Made by a program: the position numbers and the translations under genes. The notes under the pieces were generated by a model. It saw only the letters and a list, made by a program, of their open reading frames with translations, made no database searches and had not been told where the DNA came from. A stretch of DNA of 64,000 nt from Orthonyx spaldingii. Lineage: Eukaryota; Chordata; Aves; Passeriformes; Orthonychidae. Positions 21,323-33,807 of the stretch are shown here, in pieces (position 1 is the first letter of the stretch; every line of letters starts with the position of its first letter). The DNA is taken from positions 256,731-320,730 of the forward strand of contig VZTJ01006074.1 in assembly GCA_013397795.1 (NCBI GenBank), read 5' to 3'.

Positions 21323-24300
21323 TTTGATGGCAACAGGAAAGGCAACTTCATTTGTTGAACAACTACCTACTGCTCTTTCACCGTGGTCAACTTAAGATGT
21401 CTTTCTTATCACTGCTATTCTGCGTAGGATTCACTTCCCTTCACTCGCACTCTTTAAAATTTGCACGTCCAAAACTAGTTTGGACTCCTTTTATAGTCAA
21501 AAGACCAAAACAGGTGCCTCCAAAGGGCAATTCTGGTCTTTCTTAGGCAGAGACCTTGAAAGAGGAACTGCTTGCAGAAAGTATCTGTTTCTTTCCATGG
21601 ACTGAGAGCAGAGCAGAGAATAACTACCCGTGAGCACAGGTGTCTAGTTTCTAAAAACTTTAATTTAGGTGGATAGTATTCACCTGTTGCCTACACATCA
21701 TATCAAAAAGTGCTACATACCTTCTCTGTCATTTTATCTCAATGTCATTTCATTTTTTTCTTTTTGTTTACATACACAGCTTTGCAAAAGTAGACTCAGT
21801 TTCTCACAGACAGCAGTGCTTTATGTCTTACACAAACCTCATATTTGTCCTAATATTCTCCTACCACCTTAAATTCACATCATAATCACAATGTAGCGGG
21901 CTCTGCATGACTTTTGCACTGTAATTTTTATAATATCATTGTGACTTCTTGAAGTAGCTATTATCCTACTTGCAATTAAAGCTGCATAAAGTCACTTCAG
22001 AGCATTCTCATTACTTATCAACTTGAATACATCAACTGTTACCACGTCTTAATTTTTTTTAAAAGCAGAATACATCAGTACAACTGTGATTCAGATTCAT
22101 TGAAAATACAAAAATAAAGGCTCTTCTCCCTTTTCCTATCATGTATTTCCTATCTTGTGGAATATTTTGCTTTATACACAGTAATGCTCATCTTAATTCA
22201 CCAAGCCACATTCAGAATCGCAAACGAGGCATTGTGCATCAATGGTGGAAAGTCATATTTTGTCCTTCTTGTTAATACTCATAGCAGCATAAATATAATC
22301 CTGATTTTTCAGCTCAATGCCGGCAGTGAATATGTTCCCATTGTTCTCAAAATCTTCATATGGATAGTATTTCTTCATGATAACATTTATTTATCAAAGT
22401 TTATGCTACTTTGACTTCTTATAAAATAACAGCAAAGATAAATGAATCGATTGACCCCAAGAGCAGTTTATTTATCCCTTTAGTCACACTTCAGTGGCAA
22501 AATCAATACTCTTCTGAAATATCTGATATTACAGTGGTTCCAGTAAATACTGACATTCCTGAGCTATGTGAAGGGGGAACAAAAATTTATTATCAACTTA
22601 GATTTTTAGTACCTTTATTGATTTTTCTGGGGATGCTTGAATTTTTATTTTTCTGTTGCTAAGTAAGTGACCTTTGTTTCAAAAAAAAAAAACAAACAAC
22701 AACCCTGCAAAGCAAAACCAAAAAGCCTTAAGTTTAAACCCTGTAAAAAGTAAAAGGGGAAAAAACCACACATCTAACACTGTCAGTGACAAGAATCTTT
22801 GCAGAAGAGTGTATCTGGTTTTCAATGATGCATAGCACATCACTGTGCGTTCTTTTTCATGCCATCTCTGCATCTGGAAGAGCATAACATGTAATTTTTT
22901 TACACCTATACTGTTGACATCCACTTTGTGTGACAGCAAAGATGTTTCTGAGGCATGCATTGCTACCAATTATTTTGATACAAGGGTGAAAGAGATGAGT
23001 GACCTGCAAGAAAATAAAATAGTACACAACAGGTTACATATTTTATCCAATAAACAGATCTAATTCCTGTAAGCATTAACAGGAATTATGCACATGTATG
23101 GAAGAAAATTTTCTCTCTCTTACTCTGGAAGCTTTTCAAATATGAAAACTGGATGAAAAAGGTAAAATTCGAGGGAGTTCCTGAGGACAATGTGGAGTTT
23201 CCATTTTGGGGCATCTCACTGAAACAGTGTTTGGACAGTATAGCAGAGAACAATTCATTTTTTCTGTTGTGCTAAACTGAGAGGAACCCACTGTATCAGA
23301 ATTTGGAAGACAGGTTTAACTAAACCAATCTAATGTTTGGGACAGACATGGTCAGGAAAGCCTAAATTTAGCAGTCACCAAGAAGTGCATGTTCTTCCTA
23401 GGTGGACACAAGCGGACAGGAGGAGGCCATCAGGGGTCCATACCAGCCTTGTCATGCTTTTGTGCTCTGAGTTGTGGCATAGTTGTCCCAAGATTTATCA
23501 AAGATGGACTAACAGACACTACATAGCTTGGAAGATTCCATGTGACTCTTCTGTCTCTTCTGAGCATAAGGAGTGTAAGTGCAATAAAGGGGATAAGTGA
23601 AAAAATCAAGATGTGAATCAGCTTTTCCACTGTTTTGTGTGCTGGCCAGATGCTGAATATCACCCATGTCACTCACCTGGGCAGAAAAAATTGAATGTAA
23701 ATTTGAAATGCATATAGAGGTGGTGCCTGCATGTGCATGTTTATATAAAAGAATGAAGCTCCGTAGGGAAGTTATCTTGGAAGAAGAATGACCTTTCCAG
23801 TAGCAGAATATTTGAGACCTGAAAAAAATGTGTAGAAACTGGCAAAAAAAACAAGCCATAGTTTGAATTTTGAAAAGTTACTATTTCTTGCTGGGATAAA
23901 TGTGCTTATTTCTCAACTACCCTGATGTTCTTGAAGCCACATCTAGATTTAAATCTTGAACATTCTTCACCAAAATTCCCCAAAAAAATAACTGATAGTG
24001 AGTGCTTTAACTTGGTTGTCAGTCCTTCAGCTGTCACTTTGTTCAATCCTTACCTCAACAAGTCTGTCCTGGTTTCCATTGGCATCACTCAGACGGAAAC
24101 ACAATCTGCCACCAGCAAGAACTAATGATATCTGTTTATGGTTCCTTGATGGAAGTGTAATTCTCTCCAACACTCCTGTTAAGAGCAAAAATGAAAAGGC
24201 TCAGTGGTCCTGTACGTATTTGGAATGTAGACCAAACGACGTGGAAACCAGAACAAGCTCCAGCCATCGGCTGGTAGGTATGGTGGTGAGTCCCAGTAAA

Positions 24301-25085
24301 GCAGAGGTCTTCTGCTTCCCTCCAAGTGCTTTTCACTGCTTCCTGGTACTGAAGTGTTCAACAAGCCCATCTAATATTAAAAAAAACCCCAACATTTTCT
24401 ATGGGTTTTTTTCATTCCTTTCTAGCTACATCTCTTGATAATCATTAAATCATCCAGAGAGAACTCACTGAACATTTCCTCCTCCTTCACACTTGCCAAA
24501 AGATTAATTTTCTCCACAGAAAGAGAATTCCATAGCTTCATTCCATCTGTGTAAACCAGAAAATCACTTTCCTTCAAAAGACAGCGTAATTAAAATACAT
24601 TTTCAGAATTTGTATGAAAACCAGAAAAGCTTAAAGTAAAAGTACTGATCCAGATGAAAAATAAAATACCTGTATGGTTTTAAACTTAGTCATTGCATGA
24701 ACTTCATGTAGACGACCAGTTAATCATGACCTTCACTTCTTTGCATAGTTAGAGATATATAATATTGAAACCATAAAAAAAAAACAAAAACCAAAACACC
24801 AGTCTATTTGAAGCTGTAAAGCTAGAAGAGAACTGCCTTACTGAAGAAAAATCTGTGAGCACATAACTTTCCAGAAGTTTCAAAAACATTGGGACAGTGA
24901 TTGTAGTGTCCTGGGGCTATAAACAAGAGAGTACATGAGGCCAGCCTACAAGTATTTTTATGCTGAATCTAATATTGAGAAAAACTTGCCAGAGGACAAA
25001 AGAGAGAAAATAGACTGAAAAATGTTCAGAATGGCTGTTACATGATGGAGATGTACTCTCCAGATGTTGCAATATTCTTTCCCAG
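21323..25085. other. Unassigned non-coding sequence
   Basis: AT-rich unique sequence. An A-rich run (22681-22692) is followed by CAAACAACAACC; an inverted repeat lies at 23061-23088 (listed separately). A 146-codon plus-strand frame (23998-24438) and a 116-codon minus-strand frame (23509-23859) have no family features. Another A/C-rich stretch lies near 24775-24800. Confidence 0.5.
23061..23088. repeat. 10-bp perfect inverted repeat
   Basis: TAATTCCTGT at 23061-23070 is perfectly complementary to ACAGGAATTA at 23079-23088 with an 8-base loop. No function is inferred. Confidence 0.8.
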
Positions 25086-25121
25086 AGGCCTTTCCTGCTG
25101 TGCTGCTCCTCCAAAGAACTG
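25086..25121 (+). other. Weak candidate micro-exon (36 nt)
   Basis: A pyrimidine-containing acceptor (ATTCTTTCCCAG, ending at 25085) is followed by 36 nt and then a near-consensus donor (CTG then GTAAGT at 25122-25127). The length is a multiple of three, and the frame continuing from upstream would read EAFPAVLLLQRTG. The upstream pyrimidine tract is short, and such acceptor-donor pairs arise by chance in tens of kilobases. I do not recognise the peptide. Confidence 0.12.
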
Positions 25122-27419
25122 GTAAGTTCTGTATTATTTGCTTGTCTTGTATCTCTAATGTCATAGTTAGGAATCTGCTGAGAATCAAGTATATGTTGAA
25201 ATTTTTTAATAAAGTACCACCAGAAAGTACTGCATACATTGCAGATCTAGAGTAAATTTTCTGACAGGAACATTTCTCACATTTTCTCTTAAGTCCTGTT
25301 TTACAAAGATCATGCCTATAGACTGAGTATTGATCGCTTAATTCCCCAAAACAAAAGAAAAATCTATTTACCAATGGATTCAAAATTGGCTGAAATTTTG
25401 AAACATGGTGCTATTTATAAATGAATGGATTTCTCCACTTTCAGTTTAAATCAGGATGTCTGACCAAGCAGAACCACATCATAATTAGTAACTGTAAGAC
25501 AACCCTGTTTTACTTCGAGATAGCCCTGGACACAAAACGATTTTGATGCTGGCTGCATGAAGAATGTTCCCCCTGCAGTTTAGTGTGTCAGGTGCTGAAA
25601 GGTTGTACTAGACCAAGTTGTTGTGTGTGCAATTCTGCGTTAAATGTAGGAAATAAAAGGATGTTAACAGATGTATGGGGAGCGAGACGTAGAAGTCTCT
25701 GCATGCTTTTCATTTCTACCCCATTCCCTCTGTGAAAAGTGCCAGCATATGTGTTTGGAGCACCAGCAAGGGCTCCTGCCATATGCCAGCCCATTTCAGT
25801 GGTTTTGCCTGTATGTGTTTGCATGTGTATTCATATGCATATATGCATACAGGTGCAAATGACATAAGGTCAGTGTTCAGTGCCAGATAGTGAAAGCAGT
25901 CGGCATGGAGGAGGGGGAGAATCATAACTTTGACTGCTTTGAACTCAAATTAAATGTGAAAATGAGTAGTTACTTGAAATGGATTTGTCAAAATAGCCAA
26001 AGGGAGTTTGGACCTCATCACTTGTATATGAATGGCTTATGGACAACTAAATCCCTGGGCTCCTTGAAAATCCGAAATCGAAAGGATATTTTTTAGAGCT
26101 AGCAACAAGATTCAGTGCCACTGACATACTTCTGAGAAATTGGCATCGTGAACCTTCAATCTGATTAGTTACACAGGTACTTGTGAAATTGCTTTATACC
26201 AAAGCCTAAAAAAAATTTTACAGGATCTATTCCAATGCTCAGAGAAATCATCACTGTAAGAAATACGTGGTGCCAATGGGAAAAAACGAGTCAATATGCC
26301 CCTTCCTTCATATCTAGCCAATCTGCCTATCCAAGTATTTTCTTTAAATTTAGTATAAATTTAAAAGGTTTAAGGGCATGCAGTTGTATCATCATTTTTA
26401 AGGCAGCCAAATTAATTCTTTCATGCAGTGCTTGAACTTAATGGAGATTGACTGTCCTGTTTTCCTATTGTAATGATGTGTACCAAGTTGAAAATGAAGA
26501 TGTTGGGGGATGAAAAATAGTGCTGTGACTGCTATTGATTAGCTGTCTTGTTTGCTTCATTGTTCAGGCTCTGTTGGCCTCTTGGGCAGAAGGACACCCA
26601 AGTATAACATCCCTGACATTTTCCTGAAAAGATGCATGCCTTAGAAGTGACAGCTTTACTTAAAAAATACAGTTTTGATGTATAAGTGTGGTAGTTTTAC
26701 CTGAAAGGATTCTGATGGATTAGAGCAGACAAAGAGAAAGATTTCAGAAACATACCTCAGGTCAACCTTGTATTGAGAATAGATTTAATAGCAAGTGTCT
26801 TACATGATGATGACACTTCTAGTGTCTCTGCATTTCCGTGTATGTGGGAATGAGCAAGAAAAGCAGAGTTTATCTTCAAAGACAGAGCGATTAGGTTATT
26901 CTGAATAATGTGCTCAAGTGTCATTAAAGGCTTTGAGTGGTCATGAATTCCAGAAGACTTGACTGTGTGCGCTGAAGAAGAAAAGTGGCCCTTGAACTGG
27001 CACATAATTTTATCAAAAATACTGCCTGTATTTTTAAAAGTCTCTGTATAGATTGTTTTTTACAGCCTTCAGGCAGTGGGCTATTTGATACCATTTTGTT
27101 TATTCTCTTGCCTGTTTTTCATGTGAAATATTTAGTACAAGAGTCACGTAATTAAATTTGTAAAAACAATTACTCTTAATTGCATACATATGAATTTAAC
27201 ACCACATGAGTGTATATATTCAAATATGGCTTTTGCTTATACAGAAAAACGACTCATAATTTACTTAACTCTCTGTCAAGGTATTTAAAGGAGTCAAATA
27301 CACTAAGTGATATCATGCATCACCTTTAATGAAATACACGAACATACGAGCATGACTGAAGGACTGGGTTGCAGCCAAAGTTAGAAATGCCTCTGCTTTT
27401 ATCAGTGTTATGTTAAAAA
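25122..27419. other. Unassigned non-coding sequence
   Basis: AT-rich unique sequence with no supported genes. It contains a 16-bp perfect palindrome TATGCATATATGCATA at 25834-25849 made of two octamer-like ATGCAT words. No transposon is recognised. Confidence 0.5.
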
Positions 27420-27440
27420 GGGCCAAATTCTGCCACGAGT
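27420..27440. repeat. Possible ancient MITE terminus
   Basis: GGGCCAAATTCTGCCACGAG matches the end word GGGCCAAATTCTGCCC that I associate with old palindromic repeats in amniote genomes. Only the terminus is recognisable; the following DNA has diverged or belongs to something else. Confidence 0.3.
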
Positions 27441-29240
27441 ACTGTCATGTCTAGGAGAAAATGGATTTTCCCAATGAATGACCTGTTACTCAACAGGGGT
27501 GGAGATATTAGAGATTCAGTTTGCTAATGGCTCTGTGGCAAAACTATGCTTTTTATTAAATCATGTAACTACTTTGCAAAAACCTGGGCAGTCAGGTAGT
27601 AAGTGGAAATCAGCCAGGAAAAAACTGAGGTTTCTGATGTAGGTTTCAGCTGGAGGTATTGCAGCACCGATGACTCTTCCCTTCCTCTCATCCTGTGCAC
27701 CTGAGAGCAAGCCCAGGTACTGCTTCTCTTTGATTCATGCTTCATGAGGGTCCTGTGTTCACAGAGCACATCTAGCCCTGCCAGTTTCTTGGTTTGGTGT
27801 GTTTCTCATCTCCTAGCTTATGGCAAGGTATTTTCATTCTGCTCTTGCAAACCCCCCTCACAAAGACCACCAGAAATCTCAGCCCATTTCTTACCTACCA
27901 GATCAAAGCTACATTTCTTCTTTTCCCACTCAAACCCACTGAGAAGCTTGTTCCTGTCCTCTTCTCCACTTGTCTCCAGTAAGATGAATTCCCTGCTCCA
28001 GTGGGGACTATGTGTCTCCTGCCCTTCTACCTGTCACCTTGGACAATGGAGCTCTGATGAAATGACCCACAAGGTCACACCTCTTTTCTTATTCAGGATC
28101 TGCAGGGCATTCATCTAGCTTCAGCATCCACTGAAGGTGTTTATTAAAAGTAAACTCTAGAAAGGCCGACAAATCCAAGCCAGTCCCCAGTCCACTCAGT
28201 CCTCTGGTATGTTTTGTTCCTCTCCATGCATGGCCTTACTTGAGTCCATTTTAATGGCAAAATATGCTGGGGACAGAACCTGCTTCTTGCCTTCTGCTTA
28301 CTTCTCTGTTTTGAACAAAATTACTTGAAGTCCTCAGAAATAAAGAAGCAGCTCAGTTTTGGCAATGGCGATCTTAGTGACAATCTTAATTTTCTTCCCC
28401 ATGCACTGTGATTTGATATTTCATTATATGGTCATGAACTATTTCTCAAATAATACAACATAATTTTTTTGACTGAACTAAGAACCATCAGACACATATT
28501 TGCAGTATCTTACAAGTATTACCATGCACATATGCATTCATACTACTACTCGACTTACGGAAAATCTTCAATAAAGTGTAGCTACGGTGCAAATGGCATG
28601 TATAGACAGAAAGCATATTAAAATTATTTCGAGGAGTATGTTATCAGGCATAATTTGCAACTGCATGCATGTTAGCTGAAGCAGAATCCATGTTTTTCAT
28701 TCTGTGAGCACTCGTTTCAAAACATGGAAGTATAGGAAGGAAAAGTGAGGAGACTACAATGTCAGCTGTAGTAAGGAAAAAAGAGTCTGACATATTCAAT
28801 GTTGTATTTTCATCCTTCAGCACTCTCCAAATCTATTTCTTCTTCAGCATTCACATTTTACCCATTCTGGATGGGTTTTGTTTCTAACTGCTTTGTGCTC
28901 TACAAGGATATTCGGAGGAGGTTTGTGACTTCTGGGACAGCAAAAGCTGCTAAATGCAGTATATAAAGGATTTTTTTCTTCTCATTCCTTCTCTTTTCTG
29001 CCCAATTCCCTTTGTAATAGTCATTTTTGGAGTCTGTACTCACTCTCGAGTGAAATGGAGGAGGCATAGCTAATGCTGCCAGAGTCAGACTTACAAACAG
29101 CTTCCAATGTAACAAGCAGCAGCAAATTAAACCAGCTGAGGAACAGGACACATGAGCTCAGGGAAGATGGGAGCATTTTCCACAGATAAGCTTAATTCTA
29201 CTACTTTCTTCATGTTTTGATCTATTTCACTTCCATAATT
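27441..29240. other. Unassigned non-coding sequence
   Basis: Unique sequence. A 124-codon plus-strand frame (27744-28118) is serine/proline-rich from pyrimidine-rich DNA, overlaps another open frame and has no recognised domain. No other feature is seen. Confidence 0.5.
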
Positions 29241-29276
29241 GTTGTCAACGTTGTCAACGTTGTCATCATTGTCAAC
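29241..29276. repeat. 9-bp minisatellite, four copies
   Basis: Tandem units GTTGTCAAC, GTTGTCAAC, GTTGTCATC and ATTGTCAAC. The first two are identical; the last two differ from the first by one base each. Confidence 0.9.
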
Positions 29277-29826
29277 ACACAAAATCCTGCATAACAGTCC
29301 ACTCTTTGTCAGGACCATACCTGGGCCCCAAATGACAACACTTATTTTAGGGTGTGTTTTAAATGGTTGCAGGTGCCAAGGAAGAGCAGAGGTTGTAAGT
29401 TCTGTGTGGCATCAATGGCTAACCTTCATGTAGCCCCTCCATCTACTGCAGGGAGCATTGAGGCTTCAGTGATACTAAAGAAAGCCAGGATCTTTGGGAG
29501 CAAGACTCAAGGGCAGATCAGTTCTATTAACTGTTCCTTTGTTGCTGTTACTGTTAGATTTTAAAAATCAAATGACCACTGACTAGAAAAAAAAAAAAAA
29601 CACAAAAGAAAAGAAAAGCAAACAAAAAAGCTGTGACATCATGTTCTTTTCTAAGTATGCCATTAAAATTGTGGTATTGTGGATGAGCTTTAAAATAGTG
29701 AATCTACAGCATTCTTATAATACCATAATGAAATGCACTATTTCCTAGCTGATAGAAAGTCAGAGTAGAAAGTTTTCATTTTTTAATTTTCTGGCTTCTT
29801 GGGTGTACTAAAGTTTAACAGGAAGA
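29277..29826. other. Unassigned non-coding sequence
   Basis: Unique DNA with an A-rich stretch near 29587-29632. A short plus-strand frame (29352-29564, 70 codons) lacks domain features. Confidence 0.5.
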
Positions 29827-29892
29827 TTTTTCTGGAGTCTCTGTAGCTTTGTGCTTTGGTTTTGGACCAAAGTTACAGAGGCTCCAGAAAGA
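29827..29892 (+). ncRNA. Strong hairpin, candidate small-RNA precursor
   Basis: The arm at 29831-29851 can pair with the arm at 29868-29888 over 21 consecutive positions with no bulge, using two G:U wobbles when read as plus-strand RNA, around a 16-base loop (29852-29867). Pairing continues outward for four more pairs (29827-29830 with 29889-29892, one of them G:U), then meets a mismatch. Arms begin TCTGGAG and end CTCCAGA. On the minus strand the wobbles become A:C mismatches, so plus-strand transcription is favoured. The stem length and terminal loop are within the range of a pre-miRNA. It could equally be a short inverted duplication or a tiny MITE; no promoter is visible, and expression is unknown. 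Confidence 0.35.
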
Positions 29893-31526
29893 CTCTAATT
29901 TGACGCAGTATATAGGATCCATGGATCTGTGTTTTGACTGTAGAGTAAAAAAATTAGGTAATAAGAGGTACTTAAATACATCAGTGTTCATGAAAAGGGT
30001 AGTTAATAAAAATACAGGTAGTGTACCTAGGTGTATTGTATGTGCATAAGGATGTGAAAGGCAGACTTTTCATCTAGTAGCTACTCTGAGCATGAAGATT
30101 AGTTGAGCAAAGTATAAACTCAGATAGCTTCTGCATCATGTGACTCTTTCCAACAAGTTGAGTATGTTTGAAGTCTCTTCAAATATATTTTCAGCTTCAG
30201 CAGCTTATTCTGCGGGCATAAAGTCTTTACTTAATTTGTAAATTACTGTCTTCATTTATAAATTACTATACTGTATGCATTTATTTTAATCAATCACAGC
30301 AGTTGTGAATGCCAGTCTGATTTCTGAATCAGCACTCAAAGATAAATGATAGATGGTTTATTAAGCTCTCTCAGCTAGGGTTCATGATGCTTAATTTTCT
30401 TAAGTGATAATATTTCATGCCATAATACTGATCTTTTTTTATTCTTCTTTCTGCTTAGTGGAGTTTAACCTAATTACTTGTATGGTCTCTTTAACAGTTG
30501 CAGTATGGAGCCTTCATTTAACTTTCATAAATCATCATTTTAACTTTTTTAGAAGAAACCCTTCAAAAGGTCACCTGTCATCAAAGATATTCTAGCTAAA
30601 AGTTGTAACACTTAACCCTGTCTCTAAGCTCTCTTAACTCAATTACACCAGTGCATCACTCATCTCGCTTTGGGTTTGCAATAAAAGGAGTATTGGTCTA
30701 GGGCTACTTTGTGGATCCCTGGCAGCAAGGCACCACACATGTACTTACCTCTTTCACAGCTGGATTGTTTCATTGTAACCCCTGGTGTCTCACGCCAACA
30801 TTTCAACCTCATAAAAGCATAATGTCACTGAATGCTGAGATTTTATGTAATTTATTCTGAAGATTGTGGGGTTTAAATCTTACTTATGCAGTTTAATAAC
30901 AACATTCTTATCATCAGGCAAACTTTGGTCTTTCTATTAATATTTTCATCTTCATTTTGTACACACAGAAACATATATACACCCAAATTAAGCTGAAGAT
31001 GATTTTCAGAAGCATTAGAGGAAGGGAAAGAGAAGGGAAGAGGCAGAGAACAGGATAACTGAAGACTAATCATACCAAAACCAGACATGCTTTTGCTGTG
31101 GTTTTTTTCCATTCCTGTTATATTTTTATTTGGATTGGCTCCAGAGAAGCCCTGTTCCTTGTTGCTCTTGTTGTTGTGTGTGTGCTCATGCATAAATTCA
31201 GGTCAAATATGAAACCTCTTTTCTGCATTCCTGGTAGGAATGTGCAATGTCCTTATCAACAGATAACAAGAAATCTGAACTAATTTAGCTCATGACCCTG
31301 GATTCTTTCTTTTCCCCTGCCATTAGCAAAAATACTGTGTTTGCTTAGTTGTTAATATATTCGGTTCAGTAAATTAGAGCTGCTTGAAATTTCTACTAAT
31401 CCTTTTCCATTGAGGGTTTCCCTGTACTAAGTGACGCTGGATAAAACAAAAACCACATGCATGCACAGGTTTCTGAGATTTTCTGAATCAAATGTAATTT
31501 AAGAAGCACAACATTTTTAAATGAGG
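29893..31526. other. Unassigned non-coding sequence
   Basis: AT-rich unique sequence. Imperfect direct repeat of TAAATTACT words near 30237-30268. A 106-codon minus-strand frame (30873-31193) has no recognised features. Confidence 0.5.
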
Positions 31527-31595
31527 TATTGTGGTTTTGTTGGGGGTTTTTTGGGTTTTGTTTTTTTGTTGTTTTTTTGTTGTTGTTTTTTTTTA
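31527..31595. repeat. T/G-rich low-complexity tract
   Basis: About 70 bp of almost pure T and G on the plus strand (TTGTGG, GGGGG, GGG and long T runs), very similar in style to the tracts at 21.2 and 60.4 kb. Confidence 0.85.
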
Positions 31596-33468
31596 ATTAC
31601 TGTACCAAAAGCAGCAATGAATAAACAGTGTTTACTGAAAATATGCTTTGCTTGAACTTGGCCATGAAAGTATACAAGGGCTGAGGGGTTATTCTGCAAT
31701 GAAAGAATGGACCAATATATAAGGATAAAAGTAGAAAAAAGGTTTAACACACAGCACAAAGATGTTTTTGAATGAATCAGTCTTTGCTATTTAATTTACA
31801 TTTTGAGGGCTCATTAGGATGATGAATGACACTGCTGGAGAATAAAACATACTTCCTGAACAAAAGAAAATCTCTGTAGCCTAATAACATTTTATGCCAG
31901 CACTTACATTTGTCAGAAGTGGATGCTATTTATCCCTATGATTATTTAAAAATCATTTTTATTGTCCTTTGTGCTGTGTCCTCTTCTGGGAATTTTAATT
32001 CAGAGTTTGACACCTACTTATTAACTTCCATGAAGTATGGAGTACAAAGGCTTATACTATATAAATGATTCTAACCAGCCATGTTTATATTGCCTGGAGC
32101 TGTATACAAATTAGCTGAGTTTGGATTCATTTCTCTTAGAAATGGGAAAAAAAAAATTGAGTTGTGTAACCTTTACCACCTCAGCAAAGTAAATGTGAGT
32201 TGAGCATGGCTGACCTGGGCTTACCAGGACATGGCAGTGAGTCAAAGGAGCAAAGCGGAGAAATTTACAGCATTTATGCCATGAATTAGGAATCTGTGTG
32301 AGTTGAGAGCACTCTATTTCATGTCTTCTCCTTCCTCCTCTGGAAGGATGAGGGTGAAATAGGAATGCTAATATTTCAAACTTCAAGCCCATCCACTCCT
32401 TAATCAGTAAATAATTACTTGCTGTCTTGTCTTCTTCTGTGCTTATACATGCTTATACTCTAGAGTCAAAGGTATGCAAATACCAGAAAACAGACTACCT
32501 CTGGGAAAATGTCAACATATTTTGGTAAATTATACACTATTATAATAATTGTATTTTTATGATTTGTCTCAGAAGACGCACTGTTTTTGTATTAAATATT
32601 GGATTTTAGACCCCTATGGAGTGCAAACCATCCTTTCACCTACATTCCTTCTTCCATTCTCTCTATAGCAGATCTGCTCAGCAGCAGTAATATCCAACCT
32701 TAAGAGTGAAACAAGCCAAAGATTTCGTTTGCCTTGCTGGGGGAGTGCACTCCTTACTCAGTTAACCTTTTGTGACAGCATGTAAAACAAGATGATGTAC
32801 AGATTTGTTTGGTCATTATGACGGGAGGTGGGAACATTTGATCTTGTTTTCCTTCCCCTTTCCAAAACCATCCTCTATGCCTTTCAAGAAGTCTAGCTGA
32901 CACTAAAGCAGGTATCAGTGTGCAGGAAAAAGTATTTTCTTATATCTACAGCATTTCATTGGTTTTTGAGGTGGTACTAATCATCTGGAACACGAGATCC
33001 CCAATTTAGCTGTCTTTTTTTTTATTGCTGTAGAAATTGCTCATCAGACACCAATATATTCCATAGATTTTAGCTGTTTCATATTTTGTGGGCAAATAAA
33101 TTATGGGAACATTTTGTAACACCATGTGCAGGTGTTACATTACTGTGTGCAGGTAATGATTGAGCAGACAGAAACATCTGGCTACTTTTCCTCCCCAAAT
33201 GTGGTAGAGGTATTTCTGGGCATCAGTGGCAGACTGCTGTTTGGAGAGCTCCTATGGAGTTCTTGCAAACCTCCTCCCCTCGGCCGGGCCCAGCTGCTGT
33301 GAGTGAAAGGCTTGGGAATACTGCTCCAGCATTCACTGTGCCCTGAATCCCATCTTGTGAAGGGCTGAGCATTCACAAGCTTGATGTCTGCAGGCTTGAT
33401 TTTGAAAAGCTGAGATCTTGTGGACAGGCCTTGTGTTTGTTTTCAGAATACCCACTGTAGATTTTTAA
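31596..33468. other. Unassigned non-coding sequence
   Basis: AT-rich unique sequence without recognised repeats or genes. The longest frame is 93 codons on the minus strand (32111-32392). Confidence 0.5.
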
Positions 33469-33489
33469 GAGAGAGAGAGAGTGTGTGTA

Positions 33490-33527
<38 letters not shown>
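33469..33527. repeat. Compound (GA)n(GT)n(GA)n microsatellite
   Basis: GA units at 33469-33480, GT units at 33481-33507 with one A interruption, then GA units again at 33508-33527. Symmetric compound structure, probably polymorphic. Confidence 0.95.
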
Positions 33528-33807
33528 TTTGTTAGGACTTCTCTTCTTTCACTTGGTACTGTAATTTTTGGGGGGAGTTGCATTCTGCCTACCTAAAATG
33601 CTTCCAACCCTTCATGCTGCACAACGTACTCTTTGTTATCCTTCCTAAAAATAAACAGTGTTGCCCATATAGAACTGCAGCCATATTTTTGTATTTAAAG
33701 TTATATATACACCAGTACATATCTAGATTGTGAAGTGCTATACAAGCCTTCATGGTAACGTGCATGAATGCAAAATGCAGATTATTGCAGACTATTTTCA
33801 GTCAAGA
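33528..33807. other. Unassigned non-coding spacer
   Basis: Unique sequence between the microsatellite and a CR1 fragment. An ATG at 33730 opens a frame that continues into the CR1 downstream. Confidence 0.5.

Noticed and set aside
23998..24438. 146-codon plus-strand open frame
   Set aside because: Hydrophobic and serine-rich from pyrimidine-rich DNA, overlapped by other frames, no recognised family.
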